From positions 1-48,234 of the forward strand of contig CANGIF010000026.1 of NCBI GenBank assembly GCA_947453885.1: a DNA stretch of 48,234 nucleotides. Direction: 5' to 3'. The notes under the pieces are model-generated. The model was not told the origin of the DNA, did not search any database, and was given only the letters and a program-made list of their open reading frames with translations. This DNA is from Flavobacteriaceae bacterium (GTDB lineage: Bacteria > Bacteroidota > Bacteroidia > Flavobacteriales > Flavobacteriaceae). The position numbers and the translations under genes were made by a program. Below, one piece after another: positions 27,184-37,062 of the stretch (its first letter is position 1; every line of letters begins with the position of its first letter).

Positions 27184-28029
27184 CTAATAATCCCCTAAAG
27201 TTTCTGGATTTTGTCCTAAAGCATTTGCTAATTGTTCGTCGCTTGGGGCTTTTCCGTGCCAAGCATGTGTGTGCATCATGAAATCAACTCCGTTACCCAT
27301 TTCAGTATGTAGAAGTACGCAGACTGGTTTTCCTTTTCCAGTTTTTGATTTTGCTTCGTTCATCCCGTTTATGATTGCTTGAATATTATTTCCTTCAATT
27401 ATTTCTATAACATCCCAGTCAAAAGCTTCAAATTTAGCTTTCAAATTACCCATGTTTAGTACGTCTTTAGTAGCACCATCTATTTGTTGCCCATTGTAAT
27501 CTACTGTTGCAATTAAGTTGTCAACATTTTTTGCAGAGGCATACATTATGGCTTCCCAGTTTTGGCCTTCTTGTAGTTCGCCATCGCCTGTTAAAGCATA
27601 AACCAAATGAGAGTCATTGTTTAATTTTTTTGCTTGAGCAGCACCAATAGCAACTGACAATCCTTGACCTAAAGATCCAGATGCAATTCGTATTCCTGGC
27701 AATCCTTCATGAGTGGTTGGATGGCCTTGTAAACGCGTGTTTAGTTTTCTAAAAGTTGCCAATTCCGAAATTGGAAAATACCCACTTCTAGCTAAAACGC
27801 TATAAAAAAGTGGCGAAATATGACCATTTGAAAGGAAAAATAAATCTTCATTTATTCCATCCATTTCAAAATTTTCTTTTCTCTCCATTATGTTTTGATA
27901 AAGTGTTACTAAAAACTCTGTACAACCCAATGAACCACCAGGATGACCAGAATTAACAGCATGAACCATTCGAAGGATGTCCCTGCGAACTTGAAAAGTA
28001 AAATCGTTAAGTTGTTGTAAATTAGACAT
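27184..28029 (-). CDS. Transketolase, N-terminal subunit (split type)
   Basis: The ATG at 28029 gives 281 residues (MSNLQQLNDF); an earlier TTG at 28044 is less likely. This is the TPP pyrophosphate-binding half: the AVNSGHPGGSLGC loop with the conserved His, GSLGQGLSVAIGAA, the TPP motif GDGELQEGQNWEAIMYASA ending at VDYNGQQIDG, and the HTHAWHGKAPS end. It needs the C-terminal subunit at 25526 for activity. Its stop codon touches the start codon of the unknown gene at 26494. Confidence 0.93.
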   Translation of the reverse strand: MSNLQQLNDFTFQVRRDILRMVHAVNSGHPGGSLGCTEFLVTLYQNIMERKENFEMDGINEDLFFLSNGHISPLFYSVLARSGYFPISELATFRKLNTRLQGHPTTHEGLPGIRIASGSLGQGLSVAIGAAQAKKLNNDSHLVYALTGDGELQEGQNWEAIMYASAKNVDNLIATVDYNGQQIDGATKDVLNMGNLKAKFEAFDWDVIEIIEGNNIQAIINGMNEAKSKTGKGKPVCVLLHTEMGNGVDFMMHTHAWHGKAPSDEQLANALGQNPETLGDY

Positions 28030-28122
28030 TTTTAATAGTATCAATTAATATTTAGGTAAAAGTAATTTTTTTTAATGTGTTGCAAAAATAAAAAGCCATT
28101 GAATTATTAGCTTTTATAAAAA

Positions 28123-28156
28123 AAACAACCTCATTTAAAAAATTGATGAGGCTGTT
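28123..28156 (-). terminator. Terminator of the E1 dehydrogenase gene
   Basis: Hairpin AAACAACCTCAT / ATGAGGCTGTTT with one A-C mismatch and an AT-rich loop. A T-run follows on the minus strand (complement of the A-run at 28118-28125). It lies about 26 bases after the gene's stop. Confidence 0.75.
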
Positions 28157-28181
28157 TATAAGTAATTCTAATTTAATATAT

Positions 28182-30584
28182 TTAGTACAAACTTGCATAT
28201 TTTGTAGGATTCACTTCGTGCATAATGCTATAAACTTTCTCGTAGATGTCTTCTATTGAAGGTTTTGAAAAATAATCACCATCTGTTCCATAGGCAGGTC
28301 TATGTGATTTTGCAGTTAGTGTTTCTGGTTTGCTGTCTAAAAATTTATAACCGTCTTGAATTTCTAAAATTTGTTGTAAAATATAAGCTGAAGCTCCTCC
28401 TGGTACATCTTCGTCAATAATTAACAATCGATTTGTTTTGGATAAACTTTTTACAATATCATGTTTATAATCAAAGGGTAGTAATGACTGAACATCTATT
28501 ATTTCGCAATTTATTCCAATTTCAGCCAATTCTTTTGCCGCTTGTTCTACTAATCGTAAAGTTGAACCATAGGAAACTAAAGTAATATCAGTACCTTCTT
28601 TTATTGTTTCAACAACTCCAATTGGTGTTTTGAACGCACCTAAATTAGTAGGCATTTTTTCTTTTAATCTATAGCCATTTAAACATTCAATAACTAAAGC
28701 AGGTTCGTCTGTTTCTAATAGTGTATTGTAAAAACCAGCTGCTTTTGTCATGTTTCTTGGCACAAGAACATGTATGCCACGAATAGCATTTATAATCATA
28801 CCCATTGGAGAACCAGAATGCCAAACCCCTTCTAATCTATGTCCACGAGTTCTTATAATTAATGGTGCTTTTTGATTACCACAAGTGCGGTATTGAAGTG
28901 TAGCCAAATCGTCACTCATAATTTGAATTGCATACAGCAAATAATCTAGGTATTGAATTTCGGCAATTGGTCGTAACCCTCTTAAAGCCATTCCAATTCC
29001 TTGTCCTAAAATAGTAGCTTCTCGAATTCCTACATCAGCCACTCGGAGTTCACCATACTTTTCTTGCATGCCTTCTAATCCTTGATTAACATCGCCAATG
29101 TTACCTGCGTCTTCTCCAAAAATTAAAGTTTCGGGATATTTAGAAAAAATTGCATCAAAATTATCTCTAAGTACCATTCGAGCATCAACATCCTCAGAAT
29201 CATTTGTGTATTCAGGTGCAACTTCTTTAACTGAAAAAACATTTAGATCTGAATTTGAAAAAAGATGCGAACTAAATTTAGGTTGAATTTTTTCAGTATA
29301 TGCTTTTATCCATTGAATCAATTCTATATGTCCTTCTCCACCAACAATTATACGTACTACTTTTCGTGCAGTTGAAAGAATTTCTTTTCTAATTGGTTCT
29401 TTTAACGTTTTTAAATCTGCTATTATAGTATTTATTTTTGCACTATTAGAATTAGAACTAGCTATTTTTTCTAAAATAGAAACCAATTCGTTTAATTCGG
29501 TTTTCATAGGTGATGTAAAAGCATTCCATGCTGCTTTTTTTCCTTCTAAAACCTCTTTCTTTATTGTTACATCTAGCTGATCTAAAGTATTCTCGTCAGC
29601 AATATCTATAGCAATCATCCAAAGGCGCATTTGACGCAAACAATCATATTCAGCTTCCCATGAAAGGCGTTCTGCGTTTTTGTAGCGTTCATGTGAACCA
29701 GAGGTTGAATGTCCTTGTGGTTGTGTTAACTCTTGCACATGAATTAAGACAGGAACGTGTTCTTCCCGAGCTATTTGAGCGGCTTTTTGATACGTTTCAA
29801 TCAACGTTGGATAATCCCAACCTTTTACACGTAAAATCTCATATCCTTTTTGTGTTTCATTTCGTTGAAAACCGCTTAATATTTCAGATATATTTTCTTT
29901 TGTTGTTTGATGCTTGGCATGTACTGAAATTCCATATTCATCATCCCAAACACTCATAACCATAGGTACTTGAAGTACACCAGCAGCATTTATTGTTTCA
30001 AAAAATAAACCTTCAGAAGTGGAGGCATTTCCTATAGTTCCCCAAGCAATTTCATTTCCTTGGTTAGAAAAATTAACCGCATCTATATCCTTTATATTTC
30101 TGTAAATTTTAGATGCTTGTGCTAATCCTAAAAGTCTAGGCATTTGCCCTGCTGTTGGTGAAATGTCAGCACTTGAATTTTTTTGCTGCATTAAATTCTT
30201 CCAATTCCCATTTTTATCTAAAGATTGCGTCGCAAAATGTCCACCCATTTGTCTTCCAGCTGACATTGGATCGTAATCTATATCAGTATGCCCATACAAT
30301 CCTGCAAAAAACTGTTGAATATTCATTTCGCCAATTGCCATCATAAATGTTTGATCTCGATAATATCCTGAACGGAAATCGCCATTTTGAAACGCTTTGG
30401 CAAGTGCTAATTGTGGAATTTCCTTTCCATCTCCAAAAATACCAAATTTTGCTTTTCCTGTCAATACTTCTTTTCTTCCTAACAGACTGCATTCTCGACT
30501 GGTAGCCGCAATTCTATAATCGTGTAACACTTCGGTTTTAAAATCTTCAAATGTAAGGGTTGAGGCGCTAGCAACTTTTGTCAT
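28182..30584 (-). CDS. Fused E1 alpha/beta subunit of a branched-chain-type 2-oxoacid dehydrogenase
   Basis: The 800-residue protein fuses E1 alpha (about 1-330) and beta (about 465-800). The alpha half has YYRDQTFMMAIGE, the TPP region GNASTSEGLFFETINAAGVLQVPMV and DDEYGIS. In this region the usual GDGxxxEG is GNASTSEG, a version I recall from other Bacteroidota fusions. The beta half has FGEDAGNIGDVNQGLEGM, VADVGIREATILGQGIGMALRG, EIQYLDYL and a C-terminal transketolase-like IIDVQSLLPFD. This is the first, decarboxylating step of branched-chain 2-oxoacid oxidation or the related lipoate-dependent complex. The E2 and E3 genes are not in the window. TAAATTTG at 30614-30607 is a -7 box candidate. 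Confidence 0.9.
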   Translation of the reverse strand: MTKVASASTLTFEDFKTEVLHDYRIAATSRECSLLGRKEVLTGKAKFGIFGDGKEIPQLALAKAFQNGDFRSGYYRDQTFMMAIGEMNIQQFFAGLYGHTDIDYDPMSAGRQMGGHFATQSLDKNGNWKNLMQQKNSSADISPTAGQMPRLLGLAQASKIYRNIKDIDAVNFSNQGNEIAWGTIGNASTSEGLFFETINAAGVLQVPMVMSVWDDEYGISVHAKHQTTKENISEILSGFQRNETQKGYEILRVKGWDYPTLIETYQKAAQIAREEHVPVLIHVQELTQPQGHSTSGSHERYKNAERLSWEAEYDCLRQMRLWMIAIDIADENTLDQLDVTIKKEVLEGKKAAWNAFTSPMKTELNELVSILEKIASSNSNSAKINTIIADLKTLKEPIRKEILSTARKVVRIIVGGEGHIELIQWIKAYTEKIQPKFSSHLFSNSDLNVFSVKEVAPEYTNDSEDVDARMVLRDNFDAIFSKYPETLIFGEDAGNIGDVNQGLEGMQEKYGELRVADVGIREATILGQGIGMALRGLRPIAEIQYLDYLLYAIQIMSDDLATLQYRTCGNQKAPLIIRTRGHRLEGVWHSGSPMGMIINAIRGIHVLVPRNMTKAAGFYNTLLETDEPALVIECLNGYRLKEKMPTNLGAFKTPIGVVETIKEGTDITLVSYGSTLRLVEQAAKELAEIGINCEIIDVQSLLPFDYKHDIVKSLSKTNRLLIIDEDVPGGASAYILQQILEIQDGYKFLDSKPETLTAKSHRPAYGTDGDYFSKPSIEDIYEKVYSIMHEVNPTKYASLY

Positions 30585-30981
30585 GTGTGAAACAATTTTG
30601 TGGAAGCAAATTTAACTAAAAAACTTATATTTTTTAAATAAAAATATTTTTAAGTACATTTTACTGAGAATAATTCAAATTATTTAAGTTCGTTAACAAC
30701 AGTAAAGAAAGAAACTATTAAATCTATAGTACGACTATAAAACATATTTATAGATTGAAAATACCTACCAAAATTTATTTATTCCCTTTTCATTTAGGTA
30801 ATTGTAGTTGTAAAACATTAAATTTTAAAGAGACCCAAATAGATAAAATATAATCCAAAATCAAGATCAAGTTAATAACCATTATTTTGATTATAAATAC
30901 TTTTAAAATTCAAAAAAAATTATATTTAAATCACAATTAATTTAAAAACTTTACTGAAGATTTTTTTTCTATTTTTATCAA
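30585..30981. other. Intergenic region between divergent E1 and efflux genes
   Basis: This very AT-rich 397-base stretch must hold two divergent promoters. A -7 type box for E1 (minus) is at 30607-30614. For the efflux operon (plus) I find no convincing TAnnTTTG. I see no coding frame, tandem repeat or operator-like inverted repeat. Confidence 0.5.
30607..30614 (-). promoter_or_regulatory. Possible -7 box for the E1 dehydrogenase gene
   Basis: TAAATTTG on the minus strand fits TAnnTTTG and lies 22 bases before the ATG at 30584. No TTG is found at the normal upstream distance, so this is only a candidate. Confidence 0.35.
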
Positions 30982-32220
30982 ATGAAATTTAAGGTTATAT
31001 TTATTCTGTTTTGTTGTAGTTTCAAATCCTTTTCACAAGAGAAAGATTTGAATTATTATATTGAAAAAGCTCAAAAAAATTCACCTTTACTTTTTGATTT
31101 AAAAAATCAGATGCATTCCAATTCCTTGGATAGTTTATTACTTAGCACCTCTTATAAACCCCAAATAAGTGCAAATGCTAATGCTTATTTAGCACCTTTA
31201 ATGGACAGCATAGGATACGATTCTTCTATTACAAATAATCATGTTCTTTCAGCATTGGTTGGTATTAAAAAAAATATTATACCTAAGAGTATAGTTAACT
31301 CTCAGGCAAATACCTACAAATTAATCCATGATGCTCTAAAACTAACCAAAAAAATTGCTGTAAAAGATTTGAATAAGGCAATTACCTCTCAATATATAAT
31401 TGCATCTGGTACTTCAGAACAAATTAATTACAATCAAAAAATTGAACAACTTTTAAAAAATGAAGCTTTAATTTTAAAAAAATTAACTCAAAATTCAGTT
31501 TACAAACAAACCGATTATTTAATTTTCACTTCAACTGTTAAACAACAAGAATTGACAGTTTTGCAATTCAAACAACAATATCAAAGTGATTTAGCACTTC
31601 TAAATTATATTTCTGGCGAAATTGATACATCTTCAGTAAGTTTAAAAAAACCAGTAATAAATTTGAAAACAATTTCGAATTCTGAAAAAAGCATTTTCTT
31701 CAAACAATTTGAAGTTGATAGTTTAAAGTTTCAAAATCAAAATAAATTAATTGATTACGCCTATAAACCGCAATTTTCTTTATTTGCTGATGCTGGATAT
31801 TTGTCAAGTTTTTTGAAAACACCACATAAAAATTTTGGAATGAGTATTGGTGCTGGACTTTCAATTCCGATTTATGATGGTGGTCAACGTTCGTTAAATC
31901 ATCAAAAAATAGCTGTATATTTAGCAACTAATACCGCTTATAAAACTAATTTTTCTAAGCAATACAAACAACAACTTTTGATGTTATATCAAAAAGTAAA
32001 ACAAACTTCTAAAATAGAAAAACAATTGCAATCTCAACTCATAGTTGTAGAAGCATTGATAGAAGCCAATAAGAAATTGTTGGTTACGGGAGATGCGCAA
32101 ATTACGGAATATGCTATTGCAGTTGGAAATTTAATTGCCTTAAATAATGCTATTTCCCAAAATACAATCAATAAATTACAATTAATTAATGAAATAAATT
32201 ACTGGAATTTAAATGACTAA
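30982..32220 (+). CDS. TolC-family outer-membrane efflux protein
   Basis: The 412-residue protein has a signal peptide (MKFKVIFILFCCSFKSFSQ) and the long alternating helices and two-repeat layout of outer-membrane efflux (OEP) proteins: DLNYYIEKAQKNSPLLFDLKNQ near the start, PQFSLFADAGYLSSF and GMSIGAGLSIPIYDGGQRSLNHQ in the second half. It is the first gene of a tripartite efflux operon followed by the adaptor and the RND pump. The family exports drugs, metals or other small molecules; the substrate is not clear from sequence. The next gene may start inside its last codons. Confidence 0.87.
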   Translation: MKFKVIFILFCCSFKSFSQEKDLNYYIEKAQKNSPLLFDLKNQMHSNSLDSLLLSTSYKPQISANANAYLAPLMDSIGYDSSITNNHVLSALVGIKKNIIPKSIVNSQANTYKLIHDALKLTKKIAVKDLNKAITSQYIIASGTSEQINYNQKIEQLLKNEALILKKLTQNSVYKQTDYLIFTSTVKQQELTVLQFKQQYQSDLALLNYISGEIDTSSVSLKKPVINLKTISNSEKSIFFKQFEVDSLKFQNQNKLIDYAYKPQFSLFADAGYLSSFLKTPHKNFGMSIGAGLSIPIYDGGQRSLNHQKIAVYLATNTAYKTNFSKQYKQQLLMLYQKVKQTSKIEKQLQSQLIVVEALIEANKKLLVTGDAQITEYAIAVGNLIALNNAISQNTINKLQLINEINYWNLND

Positions 32221-32224
32221 ATTC

Positions 32225-33130
32225 ATGAAAAAAATATCTTTGTTACTGTTAATCATACTTTTGCTTTTTTCTTGTAAAAAAAATGAAGTTGATTTAAAAA
32301 CTGTTGATGCTAGCATTCCTGTTACTTTAACAACAATTGATACAACAGCAATAAAAAATTATGTCGATCTGAATGCAACTGCGACTTATTTAGTAAAAAA
32401 CATTATAAAAGCAAATGCAACTGGCTATTTAAATTCCGTAAATGTACATTCCAATGATTATGTAAATTGTGGAAAAACACTTTTTACTTTAAAAACAAGA
32501 GAATCAAAAGTACTTAGAAACACTATTAATAAAATTGATCCAACATTAAATTTTGGTGGTTCAATTAATGTAAAAGCAGCAACGAGTGGGTTTATAGCTA
32601 ATATAAATGTCCAAAATGGCGATTATGTTCAAGACGGCGATCAATTGGCTACCATAAATGATGCTTCTAGTTTTGCTATTGTTTTGAGTTTGCCTTATGA
32701 ATTGAAAAAATACATTACTCTAAACAAACAATTCCAAGTTTTTTTACCTGATGGTAGTACAATAAATGCTACATCATATAAATTTATGTCCACAGTAGAT
32801 GCTGCTTCACAAACTCAAAATGTAATTCTAAAATGTGACAAAAAGGACATTCCTGAAAACTTAGTAGTCAAAGTTAGAATTACAAAATCATCAAATACAA
32901 AATCCATTTCTTTGCCAAAATCCGCAGTTTTATCTGATGAAACAGAAGAAAATTTTTGGATTATGAAAATGATAAATGAAAACACAGCGGTAAAAACGCC
33001 TATAAAAAAAGGTATTGAAACCGACAACAGAATTGAAATACTTTCCCCAATTTTAACTTCAAAAGATAAAATTTTAGTAACAGGAAATTATGGTGTAGCT
33101 GATACTATTAAAGTTACAATTAATAAGTAA
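32225..33130 (+). CDS. RND efflux periplasmic adaptor (membrane fusion) lipoprotein
   Basis: From the ATG at 32225 the protein has 301 residues and a clean lipoprotein signal (MKKISLLLLIILLLFSCKKN). An ATG at 32213 would overlap the tolC-like gene by 8 bases and add four residues; either is possible. The body has biotinyl-lipoyl-like half motifs (GYLNSVNVHSNDYVNCGKTLF and GFIANINVQNGDYVQDGDQLA), typical of HlyD/AcrA adaptors, but the helical hairpin between them is very short. The C-terminal beta barrel and membrane-proximal region (LPKSAVL, ETDNRIEI) follow. It links the inner-membrane pump to the TolC-like channel. Confidence 0.87.
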   Translation: MKKISLLLLIILLLFSCKKNEVDLKTVDASIPVTLTTIDTTAIKNYVDLNATATYLVKNIIKANATGYLNSVNVHSNDYVNCGKTLFTLKTRESKVLRNTINKIDPTLNFGGSINVKAATSGFIANINVQNGDYVQDGDQLATINDASSFAIVLSLPYELKKYITLNKQFQVFLPDGSTINATSYKFMSTVDAASQTQNVILKCDKKDIPENLVVKVRITKSSNTKSISLPKSAVLSDETEENFWIMKMINENTAVKTPIKKGIETDNRIEILSPILTSKDKILVTGNYGVADTIKVTINK

Positions 33131-33133
33131 AAA

Positions 33134-36100
33134 ATGAATAATTTCTTCGTAAAACATAAAAATGGTTTAAGTACACTACTTTTTATTATAATTATTGGTG
33201 GTTTGTTTGCCTATTCCAATTTGCAAACCAGTTTGTTTCCAGAAATTACATTTCCTAAAATAAAAATCATAGTAGATGCTGGTCAACAACCGATTGACAA
33301 AATGATGATTACGGTTACTAAACCATTAGAAAATGCCATTAAAAAAGTTCCAGATTTAAAAACAGTTAGAAGTACGACCAGTCGTGGAAGTTGTGAAATA
33401 GCAGCATTTATGGATTGGGATTCGGATATTGATTTAGATAAAGCCAACATCGAATCGAAAATAAATCAAATTAAAAATGATTTACCACCAGATGTTCAAA
33501 TTACAGTTGAAAAAATGAATCCTTCAATTCTTCCCGTAATTGGATATGCTATAGAAGGTGAAGGAAAATCGGCTATTGAACTTAAAAAAATTGCCAATTT
33601 TACAATCAAACCATTTTTATCTCAAATTGAAGGTGTTAGTGAAATTAGAATAATTGGTGGTAAAGAAAAAGAGTACTGGTTAGCATTAGATTTTGATAAA
33701 ATGGCGGCTCGAGGTATTACTCCAGCTATGATAACACAAGTTATGAGTACAACTAATTTTATTAAATCCAATGGTTATTTATCAGATTACCGATTTTTGT
33801 ATTTAACTATTACTGATGCTCAAGTAGATAAAAAAGAGGAACTTGAAAACTTGGTAATTAGTAATGATGGTAAAGGAATTGTTACTTTAAAAGATATCGC
33901 TTCTGTAGAAATTCGTGAAGCTAAAGAATACATAAAAATCAATGCTAACGGAAAAGAAAGTATTTTGATTGCTGTTTTAAAACAACCCAATGCAAATTTA
34001 ATTTCAATTTCTGATGAAATGAAAACCAAGTTGGCAAAATTGAAACAAATTTTACCAAAAGGAATCATAATTTCACCATTTTATGAACAAGCTACTTTTG
34101 TAAACGATGCTGTAAAAAGTGTTACAGACAGTTTATTAGTTGGACTTTTGTTGGCAATTATTGTAGCTATATTATTTTTAAAATCCGCAAAAGCAAGTGC
34201 TACTATTTTGATTGTTATTCCAGTTACCTTGTCGTTAACATTGATAGTATTGTATTTTTTAGGGCAGTCTTTCAATATCATGACTTTAGGTGCAATAGCT
34301 GCAGCATTGGGTTTAATTATTGACGATGCCATTGTCGTTGTTGAACAAATTCATCGCACACACGAAGAACATCCTTTAGAACGAACTTCCTCTTTACTAC
34401 AAAAATCGATTCATTACTTATTTCCTGCAATGTTGGGTTCGTCCATCAGTACAATAGTAATATTTATACCTTTCCTATTGATGAGCGGAGTTGCAGGTTC
34501 TTATTTTAAAGTGTTGACAAATACAATGATAATTACTTTGGTTTGCTCTTTTTTTGTAACGTGGTTGTTATTGCCAGTAGTTTATTTAATGTTGTCAAAA
34601 AAACATAAGTCGAATACCAAATCTATTCTTCCTATGTCAAAAAACGAAGTAAAAAAGCAGGTTTGGGTTTCCTTTTTTATAGCAAAACCTATTATAAGTA
34701 TTTCTTTTTGTTTGGTACTTCTTCTTACTATTTTTATTGTTTTACCTAATTTAGAAACAGGTTTTCTTCCAGAAATGGATGAAGGAAGTATTGTTTTAGA
34801 TTATAATTCACCACCAGGAACGTCACTAGAAGAAACCGACAGAATGTTGAAAGAAGTGGAGAAAATAATTATACAAATTCCAGAAGTTGAAGCGTACAGC
34901 CGAAGAACGGGCACTCAAATGGGCTTTTTTATCACCGAACCAAATCGTGGCGATTATTTAATTCAATTGAAAAAAAACAGAAACAAAACTAGTGTTGCTG
35001 TAATTGATGAAATACGCCATAAAATTGAAGCAACACAGCCCGCTTTGCGAATCGATTTCGGTCAAGTAATTGGTGATATGTTAGGTGATTTAATGAGTTC
35101 TGTTTCTCCAATTGAAGTTAAAGTTTTTGGTACTAATCAAAAAGAAGTTCAAAAATTTGCAAAAAAAATTAATTCAATTATCGAAAAAGTTCCTGGAACT
35201 GCGGATGTTTTTGACGGATTGATTTTGACTGGTCCAACAGTAAACATGATTCCAAATTACCTACAATTGGCACAATTTGGAATTACACCGGCTGATTTAC
35301 AATTTCAATTACAAACGGCTCTTGAGGGGAATGTTGTGGGCAGTTTATTAGAAAATGAAAAAACTACACCCGTTCGATTAATATACCAAAATTCAGAAAA
35401 AAGAAGCATTGAAGACATTAAAAGGCTGAAAATTTTTCTTCCAAATGGAAAAGCAATTCCCATTACCAATTTAGTTTCCATTACACCCAATAAAGGCGAT
35501 GCTGAAATTCAACGTGAAAATTTACAAATGATGAGTGTCATTACAGGACGTTTGAATAATAGAGATTTAGGAGCTGTAATGAATGAGATAAAGGCTAAAA
35601 TAACTTCAGAAATTAAGTTGCCGTATGGATATTATATTGAGTATGGTGGTGCTTATAAGGAACAACAACAATCGTTTAAAGAATTGTTACAAATTTTGAT
35701 TATTGCTTCCTTGTTGGTTTTTGGAGTCATCTTATTTTTATTCAGAGATTTCAGAGTTGCTTTAGTTATTATGTTCATTTCGCTTCTTGGAATTTCTGGT
35801 AGCTATTTATTGCTTTATAGTACACATACTCCATTAAATGTTGGTAGTTACACAGGTATCATTATGATTGTCGGCATTATTAGTGAAAATGCGATATTTA
35901 CATTTCTTCAATTTAGAGAAACTTATATAATAACTCAAAACATAAATGAATCTTTAATTTATGCTATTTCAACACGTTTACGTCCAAAATTAATGACTGC
36001 AATAGGTGCTATTATTGCTTTATTACCACTAGCAATAGGTATTGGAATTGGTTCAGAACTCCATCAACCACTAGCCATTGCTGTTATTGGAGGCTTTATA

Positions 36101-36187
36101 ATTGCAATGCCATTACTATTAATTGTGTTACCTACTTTGTTGAGTTTAGTGTACAAAAGCGAAAAAGGATTACATCATTTAACATAG
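33134..36187 (+). CDS. RND-family efflux transporter permease
   Basis: The 1017-residue protein has the AcrB-type plan: TM1 near the N-terminus, a large periplasmic porter domain, TM helices 2-6 (about 330-500), a second periplasmic domain and TM 8-12 at the C-terminus. The proton-relay helix 4 reads AAALGLIIDDAIVVVEQI with the paired Asp. Other signatures are FLPEMDEGSIVLDYNSPPGTSLEET and SGVAGSYFK. The DD in TM4 suggests the HAE-like drug-exporting branch more than the metal-exporting HME branch. It starts three bases after the adaptor stop and closes the efflux operon. No TetR or AraR regulator is nearby. Confidence 0.93.
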   Translation: MNNFFVKHKNGLSTLLFIIIIGGLFAYSNLQTSLFPEITFPKIKIIVDAGQQPIDKMMITVTKPLENAIKKVPDLKTVRSTTSRGSCEIAAFMDWDSDIDLDKANIESKINQIKNDLPPDVQITVEKMNPSILPVIGYAIEGEGKSAIELKKIANFTIKPFLSQIEGVSEIRIIGGKEKEYWLALDFDKMAARGITPAMITQVMSTTNFIKSNGYLSDYRFLYLTITDAQVDKKEELENLVISNDGKGIVTLKDIASVEIREAKEYIKINANGKESILIAVLKQPNANLISISDEMKTKLAKLKQILPKGIIISPFYEQATFVNDAVKSVTDSLLVGLLLAIIVAILFLKSAKASATILIVIPVTLSLTLIVLYFLGQSFNIMTLGAIAAALGLIIDDAIVVVEQIHRTHEEHPLERTSSLLQKSIHYLFPAMLGSSISTIVIFIPFLLMSGVAGSYFKVLTNTMIITLVCSFFVTWLLLPVVYLMLSKKHKSNTKSILPMSKNEVKKQVWVSFFIAKPIISISFCLVLLLTIFIVLPNLETGFLPEMDEGSIVLDYNSPPGTSLEETDRMLKEVEKIIIQIPEVEAYSRRTGTQMGFFITEPNRGDYLIQLKKNRNKTSVAVIDEIRHKIEATQPALRIDFGQVIGDMLGDLMSSVSPIEVKVFGTNQKEVQKFAKKINSIIEKVPGTADVFDGLILTGPTVNMIPNYLQLAQFGITPADLQFQLQTALEGNVVGSLLENEKTTPVRLIYQNSEKRSIEDIKRLKIFLPNGKAIPITNLVSITPNKGDAEIQRENLQMMSVITGRLNNRDLGAVMNEIKAKITSEIKLPYGYYIEYGGAYKEQQQSFKELLQILIIASLLVFGVILFLFRDFRVALVIMFISLLGISGSYLLLYSTHTPLNVGSYTGIIMIVGIISENAIFTFLQFRETYIITQNINESLIYAISTRLRPKLMTAIGAIIALLPLAIGIGIGSELHQPLAIAVIGGFIIAMPLLLIVLPTLLSLVYKSEKGLHHLT

Positions 36188-36277
36188 TTTATTACCTAAC
36201 TTATTTACAATTTTATATAGTGTGATTTATGTAAAATTTAAAAAAAATACTGTAAAACACAAAACCTATTTGGGATG

Positions 36278-36285
36278 TATTTTTG
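36278..36285 (+). promoter_or_regulatory. Possible -7 box for the beta-barrel protein gene
   Basis: TATTTTTG fits TAnnTTTG and lies 19 bases before the ATG at 36305. No TTG lies at the normal distance upstream, so it is a weak candidate. Confidence 0.35.
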
Positions 36286-36304
36286 TTAAAAATAGAATAT
36301 AACT

Positions 36305-36811
36305 ATGAAAAAAATAATTGTATCGGCCGTTTTGCTTTTGGGATTTGTAATTTGTTCTCAAGCACAAAAAATTTCACAAAATGCATTAGGAATTCGTATT
36401 GGTGACAATAGTGGTTTTGGAGGTGAAATTTCGTGTCAAAGAAAACTAGCACAAAAAAATAGGTTGGAATTCGATTTGGGTTGGCGAAACAGAAGTAATT
36501 ACTACGGTGAAGGTGTTACCGATAATGCTGTTAAATTAACCGGTTTGTATCAATGGATTTGGAATATTGATAAAGGATTCAATTGGTATGCCGGAGTGGG
36601 TGCTGGACTTGGAAGCTGGAACCACGAATATAAAAATAATTATAAAGAAAATGGTTCTTTTGCTTTTGTAGCAGGAGATATTGGTGTAGAATACCATTTT
36701 GATATTCCATTATTGGTTTCTTTGGATTTCAGACCCGAATTTGGGGGTAACACTTATTATAGCAACCATTATGGTTCGGATATAGCCTTAGGTGTTCGTT
36801 ATCTATTTTAA
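36305..36811 (+). CDS. Outer-membrane beta-barrel-like protein
   Basis: The 168-residue protein has a signal peptide (MKKIIVSAVLLLGFVICSQAQ) and alternating amphipathic strands rich in Gly, Tyr, Trp and Asn (for example LEFDLGWRNRSNYYG and WYAGVGAGLGSW), ending in GVRYLF with a C-terminal Phe as in many outer-membrane barrels. It lies 117 bases after the RND pump stop and has its own -7 candidate, so it may be transcribed separately. I do not recognise a specific family; small OmpA/OmpW-like barrel is the best description. Confidence 0.78.
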   Translation: MKKIIVSAVLLLGFVICSQAQKISQNALGIRIGDNSGFGGEISCQRKLAQKNRLEFDLGWRNRSNYYGEGVTDNAVKLTGLYQWIWNIDKGFNWYAGVGAGLGSWNHEYKNNYKENGSFAFVAGDIGVEYHFDIPLLVSLDFRPEFGGNTYYSNHYGSDIALGVRYLF

Positions 36812-36827
36812 TAATTTTTTATCAAAA

Positions 36828-36869
36828 AAATAGAAAATCCACAAAATTTTTTTTGTGGATTTTCTATTT
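36828..36869. terminator. Long-stem terminator after the beta-barrel gene
   Basis: A perfect 19-bp stem, AAATAGAAAATCCACAAAA with its complement, and a TTTT loop, 16 bases after the stop codon. T-runs on both strands allow bidirectional use. Confidence 0.9.
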
Positions 36870-37015
36870 AAGGTTTATTTTAAAAGTAGAATTAATTGAA
36901 ATATTAACTTATAAAATAGCTATGAAGTATACAAAGTTTTAAACAACTTTATGCTTTTAAATAGTCGAAAATTGTTTCTTAAAATCTGAAAGTGAGTAAT
37001 CAATAATAAACAAAA

Positions 37016-37044
37016 AAACTCCCAAAACAATGTCATGGGAGTTT
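37016..37044 (-). terminator. Terminator of ccsBA
   Basis: Stem AAACTCCCA / TGGGAGTTT with an 11-base loop, followed by T-run on the minus strand, about 19 bases beyond the ccsBA stop. Confidence 0.8.
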
Positions 37045-37062
37045 GATACAAAATAGAACTTC

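Noticed and set aside
28283..30492. Several plus- and minus-strand frames inside the E1 dehydrogenase gene
   Set aside because: All are contained in a full-length enzyme gene with intact motifs and have no features of their own.
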